The notes below the pieces were generated by a model. The model made no database searches, was not told where the DNA came from, and saw nothing but the letters and a program-made list of their open reading frames with translations. Shown in pieces: positions 1 to 11,674 of a stretch of DNA of 64,000 bases. Position numbers and translations under genes: made by a program. Source of the stretch: Medicago truncatula (taxonomy: Eukaryota > Streptophyta > Magnoliopsida > Fabales > Fabaceae); NCBI RefSeq assembly GCF_003473485.1, contig NC_053042.1, forward strand, positions 43,611,762-43,675,761, written 5' to 3'. Numbering within the stretch: the stretch's first letter is position 1; each line of letters begins with the position of its first letter.

Positions 1-169
1 TGCTGATCTTAGCCATATATCTTCAACTCACTATTTTATGCAAACCCCTTGTGCTTCAATGATCAATGAAAGGATTCATGTTAAGGCTTGGTGGGAAGAT
101 ATATCTTCTAGGACTGCTTTCCAAAAAGTTGTGGGAGGTATGACTTTTGGTCAGAGTGATCAAAAATGA
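1..169 (+). CDS. Phi-class glutathione S-transferase, 3' end only
   Basis: Frame 2 is open from the window edge to a TGA at 167-169 and gives 55 residues beginning ADLSHISSTHYFMQTPCA and ending GGMTFGQSDQK. The ADLSH block, a central KAWWEDISSR and the following F-x-K-V match the last helices of phi (GSTF) plant glutathione S-transferases, cytosolic enzymes that conjugate glutathione to electrophiles. The N-terminal thioredoxin-like domain and the catalytic serine lie outside the window, so activity cannot be judged. The stop is 215 bp from the stop of the oppositely oriented ATG18 gene, so the two are tail to tail. Family assignment is fairly firm from the C-terminal signature; the subclass is inferred. 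Confidence 0.85.
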   Translation, partial: ADLSHISSTHYFMQTPCASMINERIHVKAWWEDISSRTAFQKVVGGMTFGQSDQK

Positions 170-384
170 AAATGTTGTGAGATTTAATTCAATTGTAGTA
201 TCTAGCTAGTACTATAATCCTAGCTGTATTGGATGTTCTTGAAATTTGTTTCATTTCAATTACTAGTATAAGGAAATCATGTCAATCGTTAAATGTTATG
301 AGATTCATCTATGAAATCATATCAATCTATAAAATAATGTTTCTACTTACATTCTTATAAAGATTCATCTAAAATAGTGTCTCA

Positions 385-2782
385 CTATGCTACTTCAAGT
401 TTTAGAAAATTATGAGATTCAAGTTGAGTCATTTGTCCACCATGCACCGGGTCAAACTCGCATCGATAGAAGCTGCATAGAACAATCAACTCCAGATTAT
501 TAACATGAACATTTTGAATATGAAAGCATACAAAGAAAGCGTGCGTACAGAACCATTCATTGGTCATAACAAATATGATAAATAAAATAGCTGTAAATTA
601 CACATATCAGGAAATTACATTTAGGATTTTTCTAAAATATTACCTTCCATCCATGCCAAGAATTGTGAGTGTATTCTTTTGGTCACCAAATGCAACAGTG
701 TAACGACAGTGTTCATGCAAGTGAAACTGAGCAAATGACCACTCTGAATTGAAATACTTTGGCAACACTCCTGTAGCATAGTATTTCAAACTAAGCTAAA
801 TATCATGAAATAAATACATATATTGTTAAATTGAAACCATAAAATACTTCACAGACCTTCAACATTGATTCTGGAACAATTAAACCAAGAACCTAAAACA
901 CATTGTAAAAAAAATATAATGAGCTACATAGGTGGCTCCCAAAATTAATTGCATTAAATTACACGAAAGTAGGTTTGTGTATTACAGACAAGCAAGACAT
1001 TGATCAAATTACGCCATTGTGTTCTATCATAAACCATATTTCGATCCAACTCATTAATCTCAGTAAAAAATTAGAACATTAAGAGAAATTACCTTTAATT
1101 TTAATGAATGGGAGAGATGAGCTGAATGATGATGTAATGGAAGCAACAGAAGAATTTGATGAACTCTGTGACTTCTCATGCTCCGTGTTGCTAATATTAA
1201 CCTTAAGGCAGAAAACATGAACGGTGCCCTTATCACTAGAGACTGCTAACCACTGAGCCGTAGATGAGAACGCCAAACTGTAAATCTCTGCCGCATTTGC
1301 ACCCCTTCTTACCTAAATTTGATCCCAAGAAACTATATCAGTTAAGAAAAATAACGAGGCTCGAATTATCCATAAGACAAGAACTTTTATACACTAATAG
1401 TGCTAATAAACAAAATTATAAATAAAAAACTAGCATATTCCTATTTCATATATTTAAAGTCTCTCCCAAACTACTAAATTATGGATTCGGATGTGGATAC
1501 TTGAGAGCATACCATTTACCAAGTAGCACAGACTCGTAAATCATAACCTGCTAAATATCAATTAAAATCAGTAATTGTCAGACACACATTCTGATTCCCA
1601 TATAATACTATCAGTTTATCATATAAGGGCTTATAGCATAAGTACTAATCATGAAAGTGTGTTATTGTATATACTATTTCTATAACAAAAGATAGAATAA
1701 AGTCAAACTGCTTTCATACAAGCTATATGATGTTTTCTTAAGTTATAATGAAGAGCTTAAGGAAATAAGCTAAAAACATCTTATGGACATGTTATAAATT
1801 GTATCTTATAATTAAGCTTGTATAAACAGTGTCGCCACAACTTTCAATAGATAAGTATAAATAATCAATCCAAACAGACCCTATAAAACATTATGCATTT
1901 TAAGTCATCCAGCCAATCAACACTATCACTTGTCAATTTTATTTCCCTCAACCATTGTCCTCATTATACTAAAACTAAATAAATTCTAAGTTGCTAACTT
2001 TTTTATGCCAAACTAACCATATTTTTGAACCTAAAACCTGCTTAGCTTTTGAGCCATTGATTTCTTGACTCTCAAGTAATTAACTGGTTTTAAACCAAAT
2101 ATTACGCTAACATAACTCATTCAACTGTAATATTATAAGGAACAAAACATACCTCCTGAAGCAAAGCACCATTAGCTGTATCAAAAACACGAATGAGCGT
2201 GCCCCTAATGCTGGCAGTGGCGAGAAACTTTCCATTAAAGGTGAGAGCAAAGCACGCCAAACTCGAATGATGAGCCATAACATAATTTATCTTCTTCTTT
2301 GAATAGTGTTCCACACGTACCTCACCCTTGTGCAATCCAGGGCACGCAAGCACCATTGAATCAGCGAGCTGAGAAACCACGCAGAGCCCCTTAGGGTTCG
2401 CATAAGTCTCCACCTTATGAAGATGCTTCAAGTCCTTGAAATTGTAGACGTAAATATGAAACTCCAATGCCACTACGATCCTATCTCTCCGAAGACGGAC
2501 ACCACGAATGGCAGTTCGGAAGGACAACGAGCCAAAGGACTCGCCGCGGTAGTCATCCCATAGTATGAGCTTGTTAAGAGGGAACTGAGGGTGTGATCCA
2601 TTCCCGACTAGGGCGAGTATGTTAGACTGGAAAAGCATCTCGAGATGCGTGAAACCAGCACCGGGGAATATTCGGCGGAAGAGGTGGCGGAGAGGGTCGC
2701 AGCTGAAGACACGGAAGCCTGTAGGTGTTGAGGCGGAGAAGCAGGTTTGGTCCTGGTTGAAAGAGAGTGTGAGGGGAAGCAT
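385..2782 (-). CDS. ATG18: ATG18/WIPI (PROPPIN) autophagy protein, 4 exons
   Basis: The coding exons on the minus strand are 2153-2782, 1093-1312, 644-770 and 385-472; phases join to a 354-residue protein. It is a WD40-type beta-propeller of the ATG18a/c/d clade: [14 protein letters not shown] at the N-terminus, [23 protein letters not shown], then VRRG at residues 211-214 at the exon 1/2 junction. That is the plant form of the FRRG loop that binds PI3P and PI(3,5)P2 in PROPPINs. It is followed by [19 protein letters not shown] and the terminal [12 protein letters not shown]. In the family these proteins bind phosphoinositide on the phagophore and work with ATG2 in autophagosome growth. The start is the first ATG of the open frame; the N-terminal extension of Arabidopsis ATG18a is missing, so the protein is shorter than that member. 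Intron 1 (840 bp) holds a MITE-like segment. Confidence 0.93.
1627..1881. repeat. Tourist-like MITE remnant in ATG18 intron 1
   Basis: The segment starts GGGCTTATAGC and ends CCAAACAGACCC, and carries several AGCTTA/TAAGCT motifs inside. The right end matches the GGGTCTGTTTGG terminus of the much clearer element at 50629-51443. TAA precedes it but TAT follows, so the expected 3-bp duplication is imperfect. Probably an old PIF/Harbinger-type MITE. Confidence 0.4.
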
Positions 2783-3146
2783 TGTTGTTAAGGGTTTGGG
2801 ATCGGAGAGAAGTGTTTTAGGGTTGGAATAGAGTTGAAAAAGAGTGGCGATTTCAAATTACAAATATAGTAAGCGATTAGGTTTTCAGTTAGAAAAGATT
2901 TCCGGTTCTAGTTCTATTTTCCAGTTTCAAGTAACTTAATAAAGTTACTAATAAAGTTGTTAAAGAGTGATTAAACATAGTGGTAGATTATTGGTTGAAG
3001 ACACTACCAAAAAAATATTATTGGTTGAATGAAGATCTTATATGGACTAAAGTGGAGCCATTGGGCATGGTTTGAAAGATTCATAAAGGAATTTGTGTGT
3101 TTGGACTATAAGCAAAGTCAAGGAGATCACACTTTCTTTTTTAAAC

Positions 3147-3640
3147 ATTCACAAAAAGGAAAATTGATTGTACTTCAAATTTAATTGATGATATTATTGT
3201 TACCAGAGATGCTTTAACCAAGAGACAATCGCTCATCGAAAAATTATTAATACAACATAAATGAAAGATTGAGCAACTCAAGTATTTCTTGAGAATTGAG
3301 GTAGCCCACTCGAAGCAAAGCATTTTTATCTCTCAAAAGGAAGCATGTGCTTGATCTTTTGCAGGAAATAAGAAAACTTGGATGTAAACCTGCAAGTGTT
3401 CCCATTGAGAACAATCACGGAATAAGTTTGAGGAGGAAAGTGCCAAACTTAACAAGGGTTAATATCAAAGATTAGTGAAAAGTTGATTTATTTGGCACAC
3501 ACTAGGCCAGATTTGGCATATGCAATAAGTGTGGTGAGTCAATTCATTTGAGGGTGAAACACATGCAAGTTGTAGGCTATGTTCTGCACTATCTCAAAAC
3601 CACTCTAGTAGGCACGGATCCACTCACATGAAATTGTAGG
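3147..3640 (+). pseudogene. Decayed Ty1/copia reverse-transcriptase fragment
   Basis: Reading across frames gives the typical end of a copia RT domain: a degenerate LIDDIIVT-like stretch near 3180, then LKYFLRIEVAHSKQSIFISQ, VLDLLQEIRKLGCKPASVPI, and KHMQVVGYVLHYLKTTL. These correspond to the family blocks around YVDD, LGIEVA..K.GI.ISQ, and the return to RNase H. Several frameshifts and stops interrupt it and neither LTR is seen, so it is a dead fragment. Confidence 0.72.
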
Positions 3641-5120
3641 CAATTGCCCCCACTAATGTTTTGTTATATTTGTTGAAGTATTTGATAGTTTAATTATTAC
3701 CCTCTATTATAATAATAGACCGCCCCCCATGAACTCGAAGTTTATTACCCCCTATTTGTTGAAGTATTTGATCTTTCTCTCACGAATTTTAAAAAATCAA
3801 ATGTACAAATGCATTTGAGATGAAATTTTGAATGATTTTTTCATATACATAGAGATAGATTTTTTGTTTTGTTTAAGGATTGATAATGTTGAAGATGAGC
3901 AAAATTCTACAATACTTTTTTAAAAATAAAGACACATGAAGAACAATTATAATTAGTAGATGTTAAGAAATCTTTAATTTTTCTAAATATAATAGTGTAT
4001 TTTTAAAAAAAATAATAATAATGTACTGTTATAATCTCAAATATTTTTCTCAATGATAGCGACATTATTTTTTATCATTTATACATTGCTAAATATTTTG
4101 TATTAATATCTACTATATAAAATTTTGCCCTCTTCACTGCCACCACTGCCACGTACGTCTACCACCATATGTGTCCTCATCATCATCTTCTTACCCTTCA
4201 TCTTTGATAACTATAAAGTAAAAAGATAATGTGATTATGAGATAGAAAGATGTCATAAAATGGTTGTACAAATATTATTTTTCTTTCTGTATATATAGTA
4301 TTTTGTCATTCAAAAATAAAAAGTTTATCTAAATGTTTTAAACAAAAAATATACCGAATTTGATAGACAATTGTCGCATTAATTTATTTCAAATGTGTGT
4401 CATTGTTCACATGACTCTCTGTTTTCAGTTAAAAAAAACACGGCTCGTTGTGTTAGTCACATCATTTAACTTGAATGGAAAATAACATTCGAGGCCAAAC
4501 ATCTTGAATTACAAGAAGATGATCATTTTATTTTATTTTTTGCACAAATAGAATCTGAAAGTGTTCATATTATATAGTAAAATATTTTGCAGGTTCAAGA
4601 AAAGGTTGAGTTTAGTCATTGGTGGAAGAGCATAATCATAGTTGATCTAGTAGTTCGTGCTCTTGGGTGCTTTAGGAGGAAGTTAAGAAAAATCACAAAG
4701 ACAAAACTTAGATGTATTTTTTTAGGTGTATTTTGTATGCTTGTTTACATAAAATTTATTTTTTGAAGTTATAATATACTTTAAAAAAATTGTGGACTTA
4801 AGAAATTATTCATAGTTTTGCACAATTTATGTGAATGATCATAGAAATAAAAATAAAATGAAAATGGACCAAACTCTTGTCAAATTCGTCGTATGTATTG
4901 TTGGTTGTATTTTTTTTACTTTTTAAAGGATTTTTTTTTTTTTTTTGGTATAAGAGAGGGCAAAGCGCAAAGGATTTTTTTTTCTTTGAAGGATTTGTTG
5001 GTTGTATTGTAAAGTAATTGATAATTATTCACTAAAAAGGAAAGTTATCGGTAACACTCCAAAGAATAAGGTGAACCCAAGTATCGAATTTTGAGTCTGG
5101 TTGATGGATCTGGTATGTGG
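3641..5120. other. Spacer, A+T-rich, no gene seen
   Basis: No protein-like frame was found. Near 4258-4290 there is one terminus (TTGTACAAATATTA) of the MITE family that is complete at 5630-5796 and 39405-39585. At 4925-4983 an AAAGGA-T(n) direct repeat flanks a short T-tract insert. Confidence 0.5.
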
Positions 5121-5130
5121 TGACAAAAAT

Positions 5131-5390
5131 AAATTCGGGTATGTTTCATTTAGATTAAGTTTCATTTACTTCATTTAGAGTTTGGATGCGAGACATGTGG
5201 TAAAAAAGACGGTTGAGATTTTAAATTAAAAAACAAATATTTGTTTAATAAAAATACATAATAATAACAAACAAATTATGTTCCCTTCTTCTCTCATATC
5301 GCAACAACCTTTATTGTTTTTTAATTTAAAATCTCAACCGTTAGATGTTTTTTGAGCTTAGCCTAAATGGAGCATACCCGAACTCGACAA
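5131..5390. repeat. Inverted-repeat MITE-like element
   Basis: The left arm has TTCGGGTATG at 5134 and a 27-bp block at 5210-5236 that is repeated inverted at 5314-5340. The outer part of the arm, CGGGTATG...CATTTAG, is mirrored at about 5357-5382. The arms flank a non-coding A+T-rich centre, so the whole can fold back. No clear target-site duplication was found. Confidence 0.6.
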
Positions 5391-5629
5391 AAATTTGCTT
5401 CTTTAGTTTGAGAAACAATATTTTTTTTTTTTTACTAATAATAATAGAGGTTGTCTATCATATGCAACATTGCACAATTTATTCAAAAAAATTATATTTA
5501 TTATTAAATGTACAAATTTCAATACAAAATTTTTATTTAAAACTTTTTAACATGTGCAAATATGCACATGATAGAAAATCCCATAATAATATATAATATA
5601 TACCTATGTATCTTATACGAATATATAAA

Positions 5630-5796
5630 GAGAAATCATATGTATATATTTGTTTTTGGACAACTTTTGAATAATTATCACTTATATTCTTATTTTGTTG
5701 TTATTTTCTCTTTCTAATGCTTTTTATCAATATCAATACAGAAAAATAAGATTGTTTTAAAAGTTGTTAGAAAATATTGTACAAATATCATTATTC
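5630..5796. repeat. Mutator-type MITE, family A, copy 1, with 9-bp TSD
   Basis: The ends are GAGAAATCATATGTATATATTTG and, inverted, CATTATTC preceded by TTGTACAAATAT. It is flanked on both sides by ATATATAAA (5621-5629 and 5797-5805), a perfect 9-bp target-site duplication, the length made by Mutator-like transposases. The same internal layout (GGACAACTTTTG left, AAAAGTTGTT right) occurs at 39405-39585. Confidence 0.75.
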
Positions 5797-6473
5797 ATAT
5801 ATAAATGAGATATAATTTGCATAAAAAAAATAAAAATGAGATATATTATTTTGGTGTGACTCTTTATTCTTCTAATTTTACTCTTTATTTATATTATTTA
5901 TTTACAATTTTGTTCCTCTTTACCCCAATCAAATAACTGAATTTTTTAAATAACTTTTTGACAAACTAAACTCTAGTACTTATCACTTTAAACTTGGAAT
6001 ATTAATTGCATGCTAGTTTCAGATCATGTTTTTCATGTCATTGTTGTTTTTTCATATATATTGAAAAGAAAACGATGAAATCAACATAAAAAAAATTCTA
6101 TAGAGAATAAATGTTAATTATCACTAATCCTCTTTTACTCCATATATTTTGTGACTATTTCTTCCCCCATAATCTAGTATACTGGAATAAGATAAAAGAT
6201 GGTATGCATATTTATTGTATCTTCCTTTAACGTACGTGACCATTTTTATATATATAAAAATGACATTTTTTTTGTCCATGTTCCGGTTTATTTAAATATA
6301 CCAGCCATGAGAAAACAAAATAATAGAGCAGTTTCTTGCTTCTTTTCCTTGTATTTGTCCTGCGTATAGTAGCATAAGATGTAAATGAAAAATAAAATAT
6401 TTCAATATAATTGGATAGTGTCATACTCACTTGTTCGAACTTCGAAGGATGCTCCAAGTACTTTTTAATTAAA

Positions 6474-6763
6474 TACTCCATCCGTCTCAAATTATATGTC
6501 GTTTTAAGGAAAAAAAATTATTCTAAATTATATGTCGTTTTACAATATCAATGCAACATTGACGTTACTTTTCCTATTATAACCTTAACTATTTATTACT
6601 CTCTCTTACTTCAATTCTTTTATTTATATTTCTCATATTATTTATTAAAAACAATTTTGTAAAACAATTCATAATATTTATTTTTCATACAATATTAATT
6701 ACATTTCTTAATATTATGAAATGCATAAAACGTCGTACATTTTGGAACGGATGGAATATAGTA
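6474..6763. repeat. Stowaway-type (Tc1/mariner) MITE
   Basis: The left end TACTCCATCCGTCTCAAATT and the right end GGAACGGATGGAATATAGTA are the familiar plant Stowaway termini, with TA at each border. An ATATGTCGTTTTA motif repeats near the left end and recurs inverted (AAAACGTCGTACAT) near the right end. Non-coding. Confidence 0.75.
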
Positions 6764-7130
6764 TTAAACGTGTCAAGTTCAAAGAAGTTCAACAATTATT
6801 GGATTTGAAATCCAGTATACGACAAATCATGTGCGGGAGTGGGACCGGGAGGTTGAGCCAAAAATAAATCAATATGTGGTCCTAAAAATTTCGTAGGACC
6901 TTGAATTTCATCCACATATGAATACAATACACCCTTAATACCGGCTATATGAGTATAAGGAATAACCGGTGAGGATTCCGACAAAAAGTCAACGTTGACA
7001 CACTTGAGCCAGGTGGACACACATGTTTGTCTTTGAAGCAATGTTTATGTTATTCTTAAGTGAAAGGGTAACCAATGCATCATGGATACTAACCTAAATG
7101 GTAAAATTTTATGAAAAATGTAGTTAAAAA

Positions 7131-7702
7131 TAGGGTGTATATGGGTCGGGTTTGACCAAATCTAAGACCATAGTCATATATGACACTCTGGTTTGCGTGA
7201 GGTAAAGCAATCATCTGTTATATTATTGGGTTGGGTTGGGAAAACCCATTAATTTTTGGTTTCACTACATTTTTGTATCATAAAATAATAAATATTAATA
7301 TCAAATAATAAATTTCATCATAAAATATTTGCAACAAACTAAAGTTGAATGACATAAAATTTCATTAGCATCAAAATAACCGAAAATTGCAACATCATAA
7401 TTTGTAACTCTAACATGTTTTAATTTTCAATATAGATGATACCTTGTGTCAATTTTGAAAATTAAATTAAATTTATGACCAAGTTTTTTGGTATTCTTTG
7501 TTCCTGTGAAAATAAATATAAAAATGTGTGTTGTTATTGGGCATGTCGGTTTATTGGGTCTGGGTCTGATTTTACCCGAAACCCGTTATTTTATATGGGT
7601 TTTTCATTTTTTAAAACCATACCCAACCCAACCCTCTTTTTTGGATTTTTTTGTGGATTTGATCAGGTTTTTCTGAGTTGACTCAACTCATGTACACTCC
7701 TG
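7131..7702. repeat. hAT-like non-autonomous element
   Basis: Imperfect inverted ends TAGGGTGTATATGGGTCGGG and, at the right, ACTCATGTACACTCCTG. Flanks GTTAAAAA (7123-7130) and GTTAAAAG (7703-7710) agree at 7 of 8 bases, as for an aged 8-bp hAT duplication. Subterminal GGGTTGGGTTGGG and AACCCAACCC motifs are mirrored. It encodes nothing recognisable. Confidence 0.6.
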
Positions 7703-7829
7703 GTTAAAAGTTATTTATATGAGTTGACACAAATTAAAATAATTTATTTGTTTTGTGTATTATTTATGTTATTGTATAAATAGATAGATAAGTGGATGGT
7801 TTTAATCGGAGCAAACTAAGATGGATAAT

Positions 7830-7906
7830 CTCTACTCACTTTTCTCTGGAAAAAAAAACCTCTACTCACTTTTTTGTTTAAAAAAAAAATACATCTACTC
7901 AGTTTT
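7830..7906. repeat. Three copies of TCTACTCA-CTTTT separated by short A-tracts
   Basis: CTCTACTCACTTTT at 7830-7843 is repeated exactly at 7860-7873, separated by CTCTGG plus a run of A; a third, slightly different copy begins near 7893 after another A-run. This looks like successive tiny poly(A) insertions, each with its own target duplication. Confidence 0.5.
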
Positions 7907-8722
7907 TTATTAAGAGCACGACCACTATTTATTTAGATGGAAATTGTCTCGATTAGATTGTGAATAGAATTAGCCAATTACCTCTTTAATTTGTCTGGCC
8001 ACAAAACAAGGAAGGTGGTGTTATAATGATTATAACAGTATTTGTTTAGGATTTTTTTTTAAATTATTTTATAAAGAAAACATTTTTGACCTTAAAATGA
8101 AGAGTTATTAAGGTTAGCTTTTTCCAACATCATTTTTGTACCTATAACATAGTATTTTTAGTGTGAAACTAAATTAAATTTGTTTATTTTAATATGATGA
8201 TAGCTTGTTTACTGCTCTCATCTCTTACCATAGAATACTCGTCACATTTAATACGTCTCTAGAACCGTTTACCCTTCTTCTAATTATTGTTATTATTTGG
8301 TGGAGTACCCTAATACATATTATCAAAAGTGAAGTTTGGTGATAACAACGGTTGAGAAGTAGCTAGAGACAAGGCAGAGAGAATAAGAATATAATGGAAC
8401 ACGTAGAGTAAATGTAGATAAAAATTTGATGTGATTTGTAAATAGATTTATAAACACTCTTTGAATTTTGAAGTCTATTCCCATTCCAGTAAATTTCTAG
8501 AGTCCGTCTCAAATAAACTTTTATGCTATAAAAAATGTATATAAAAAAGTTCATAAGTGATCGGTTGCTCAAACACACAAGTAAAGCCTAATTAACCGAA
8601 TAATGTTATTTTATAGTAATACAGTTACCAATTGGTTATAACAATTAGCTAGAAATTAGGTACATATTAATAAGACCCAAATCGTAAAAAAAAGGGTGAC
8701 TTAATTTGTTGGCAATGATCAG

Positions 8723-8988
8723 CTGTTGCGTTTGAGGTTTCTCATGATGCTCAGGCTCTCTATAAGTTCAGTCGCAAGCATAGGAGGTATGGTGAGTGCC
8801 TACAGTGCCTTAATGATCAAGGGACATATATTCCCAACTTTGAAGCCATGAAGATGGGGAGAGAACAAAGGATGCAACATTTGCTAGCAAGTATAAATAT
8901 GGTACTCCAACCCAATGTACCAGTTTCAGCACAACAAGTGGGACATCCTTCTCTCCCAACAAATAAATCAACCTCAAGTTTTATATGA
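8723..8988 (+). pseudogene. Exon-like open stretch, product not recognised
   Basis: After an AG at 8721-8722 the frame is open for 88 codons to a TGA at 8986-8988, giving VAFEVSHDAQALYKFSRKHR, a central CLQCLNDQGTYIPNF and GREQRMQHLLASINM. The residue mix is far more protein-like than chance A+T-rich frames nearby and it has no in-frame ATG near its start, so it resembles a last exon. No upstream partner exons were found. It may be a gene fragment moved by a transposon, or the last exon of a gene whose other exons I missed. No family was recognised. Confidence 0.3.
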
Positions 8989-10096
8989 GAGAAAATCTCC
9001 ATATATTCTATACTCCACTGGCAAACAAAATTAGGTCTCGTTTACTTATTGAAAACATTTTAGTTTTTTTTTTTCCTTATAAAATTTATGTTCATATTAA
9101 ATTGTTAACATGGAGATGAAAGACTTGTGTATATATGGAAAGCAAACTAAGAAGAATGAATTTTCAAAAATAATGAAAACAATATTTTGGCATTTTAAAA
9201 ATGGTAGATTTGATTTAAAAATGGTAGATTTGATTTAAAATATTGTAAAAGAAAATGATGAAAAAATATCATTCAAAATAGGATTAAATAAGTAAATAGT
9301 CCCCCTAAAAATACCAACATTTAATTTTTAATCCCCCTTAAACATACCCTTATGTTTCTCAACAATTAGAGACACCAAACCACGGATTAGGATCCCCTCA
9401 AGTGTAAAAAAAACATGAAGAGATGATGTGGGAATATAGACCATTGAAATATAAAGAGGGGATAATGTTAAAATTTGAAAGAAAAAAAATGGACAAAAAG
9501 GAGAAAACTTGGTGAACGGCTAAGATGGGGAAATTGAAAAAACTTGATGGAAAAAAAATGAAAGGATCCAATTCCCCAAAGCACACTCAATCAAATTAGA
9601 GGTCTAACTTTTTTTTCACTTCCTTAAATCACCAAAATTCAAACCACGACTAATTGGATGATACTAAAATTCAATCATCGATTAGAACAATCTTTAATCA
9701 AATTTTACTTATCTTTTATTTGATGTCTGAAAATTCCAAAAACCCTCTTAAATTGAGACCTTCAAATTCTCAATTTACATGTGATGCATTCATGAAAATG
9801 ATGAAAGCTTATTATTGGACACCCAAAAATTAGCTATAAATAACTCCCAATATGCTAGCTTCTCAAGCTATACATGTTGCATCTATTGTCAAACCCAATT
9901 ATTTAGAACCTGAACAAAACATCAGCACTAAAATTAAAAATACATAACATGGGTATACATATATTAATTCCTCACATCTTATGTCATATAAGGATATATA
10001 GATCACTCAACCCAAAAAAAAAAAAAAAACATATTAGGATAGATCTCAAAAGTTAGAAGAAAACTAAGAAAATCAACAACTAGTAGCTAGGTAGAT
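8989..10096. other. Spacer downstream of NF-YB, no gene seen
   Basis: Contains a 21-bp unit (AAAATGGTAGATTTGATTTA core) repeated twice in tandem at about 9197-9239 and a segment at 9295-9640 with AGTCCCCCT-like motifs typical of plant dispersed repeats. The remainder is A+T-rich 3' flank. Confidence 0.45.
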
Positions 10097-10681
10097 TCAA
10101 TATCCCCTTGACTGAGGGCCACTGTTCCTATTATTGAACATAGAAGAGGAAGCAACATTCACTTTCCTTGGAGTTTGTGACTTACCATCATCATAATAAT
10201 ATGTTTCATTAATATTGTTTTCAATTTCATCACTGTTGTTGTTGTTGATGTTGATGTTGATGTTGTTGTTACCCTTGTTATTTTGGTTCCCTCTTTCCGC
10301 ATCCAATTCCCTATACTTATACAAATACCTTTTGAGTGGCTCAGCGTAATCATCAAACCCTAGTGTCCCCAAAGCCCAACAAACATCATCACCATTCACT
10401 GTCTTGCGCTTCTCCTTGTGACACTTGTCAGATGCTTCACCAGTTACAAAACTAACAAACTCTGAGACACACTCTTGCATGGTTTCTTTAGCATCTTTCG
10501 AGATTTTTGCATTTGGAGGCAAGATTTGTTTCATGATCCTACCAACATTAGCTATTGGAAGCAAACGATCTTGCTCTTTGATTACTTCATGATCTTGCTC
10601 TTGCTCATGAGATGTGAAATTGGTGTTGTACTTAAAGACTTCTCTATCTGAGACTTGTTTCCCTTTGTTGTTATCACCCAT
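10097..10681 (-). CDS. NF-YB: NF-YB (HAP3) CCAAT-binding transcription factor subunit
   Basis: This intronless frame encodes 194 residues. The conserved histone-fold domain spans about residues 36-125, from [20 protein letters not shown] through [20 protein letters not shown] and [24 protein letters not shown] pairs with NF-YC through this fold, then with NF-YA, to bind CCAAT boxes in the nucleus. Residue 62 is lysine ([10 protein letters not shown]) where LEC1-type members have an aspartate needed for embryo function, so it is a non-LEC1 type, nearest in feel to NF-YB5/NF-YB1. The N-terminus is short and charged. The C-terminus has an Asn-rich low-complexity stretch (about residues 132-150) encoded by a GTT/GAT trinucleotide tract seen on the + strand. 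The start is the first ATG, with a TATA-like box about 85 bp upstream. Confidence 0.95.
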   Translation of the reverse strand: MGDNNKGKQVSDREVFKYNTNFTSHEQEQDHEVIKEQDRLLPIANVGRIMKQILPPNAKISKDAKETMQECVSEFVSFVTGEASDKCHKEKRKTVNGDDVCWALGTLGFDDYAEPLKRYLYKYRELDAERGNQNNKGNNNINININNNNSDEIENNINETYYYDDGKSQTPRKVNVASSSMFNNRNSGPQSRGY

Positions 10682-10763
10682 GTTTTAGGGGAAAAAAATA
10701 AGGGTTAACTACTTTAAACCTCTTAAACACAGACACGTTGCTCTCACCTGTGGTCAAGTAGCC

Positions 10764-10771
10764 TATTTATA
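10764..10771 (-). promoter_or_regulatory. Candidate TATA box of NF-YB
   Basis: TATAAATA on the minus strand lies about 85 bp upstream of the NF-YB ATG, a usual spacing for a plant core promoter with a short leader. Position and sequence only; no transcript data. Confidence 0.45.
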
Positions 10772-10885
10772 TTAGATTTGGATGTAATCAATATATTTTT
10801 ATATTGCAACTAATCAATACTCTTAGATTTGGAGAATCACCATTAACTATAAGTAGCATTCAAACAAAAAAAATGTTAACTTGTA

Positions 10886-11057
10886 TCGTTGAATAAGTTA
10901 AGAAATTAAATGTAAAAGTGATATTTAGAAAATAGTGCATTGAATATCTTAAAAATTTCAAAAGCTACATGTCGTTGAATAAGTTAAGAAACTAAATGTA
11001 AAAGTAATATTTAGAAAATAGTGCATTGAATGTCTTAAAAATTTCAAAAGCTACATG
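10886..11057. repeat. 86-bp tandem duplication
   Basis: The unit 10886-10971 (starting TCGTTGAATAAGTTAAGAAA) is followed directly by a near-identical unit at 10972-11057, with only a few base differences. Non-coding, upstream of NF-YB. Confidence 0.85.
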
Positions 11058-11544
11058 AATGTTCGTCTATTCTAAGCTCCTTAACTTATGCCCTAAGGAC
11101 ACTTAACTTATGCCTTAATTGCACAAGTTAGTATACTCTTAAAACAAACACTAATATTTCCGTCTTTCTGGTTTTTATTGATATTTCTTCTTTTTATTGA
11201 TAATAAAAATAGCAAAACTTGTATCTTATAACTTAAAAATAAAGTTTTTTAATTTTTTTTTTTTTTTGAGAGGAAGGCAAGTAAAGAAAGTTTATTAATT
11301 GTTAAGGAATGATAAAATTGTAAAAATAACAATTAAGAGAATGATAGAATTAGATGAAAAAATGTTATATTAAAATTTATTATCTTTTCATATAAATATA
11401 TAGATATTTAAAAAAATGATTATATAATTAAATAAAGAAGATTTGAATTGTAAATAAATAATTTATATAAAGGGTGAAATTGGAAAGAAAAAGGTCACAC
11501 CAAATACTCGCATCTCATTTATATATACGTATACAAGTATAGAT

Positions 11545-11660
11545 TAATGACCAATGAAGATTGACTCAGTTGGTATAAAAGGTTGATTCACTCGCAAGAT
11601 CGCGAATTCAACTTCCACAACGTGAGAAATTTTTTTATCTCACCTAAAAAGATTTCTACA
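11545..11660 (+). repeat. Possible old tRNA-derived SINE
   Basis: TGACTCAGTTGGT resembles a pol III box A and GCGAATTCAACTT, about 35 bp on, resembles a decayed box B. A pyrimidine/A-rich tail follows. The second, clear SINE is inserted just beyond it. Weak call based on box spacing alone. Confidence 0.35.
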
Positions 11661-11674
11661 AAAAATAAGTATAT

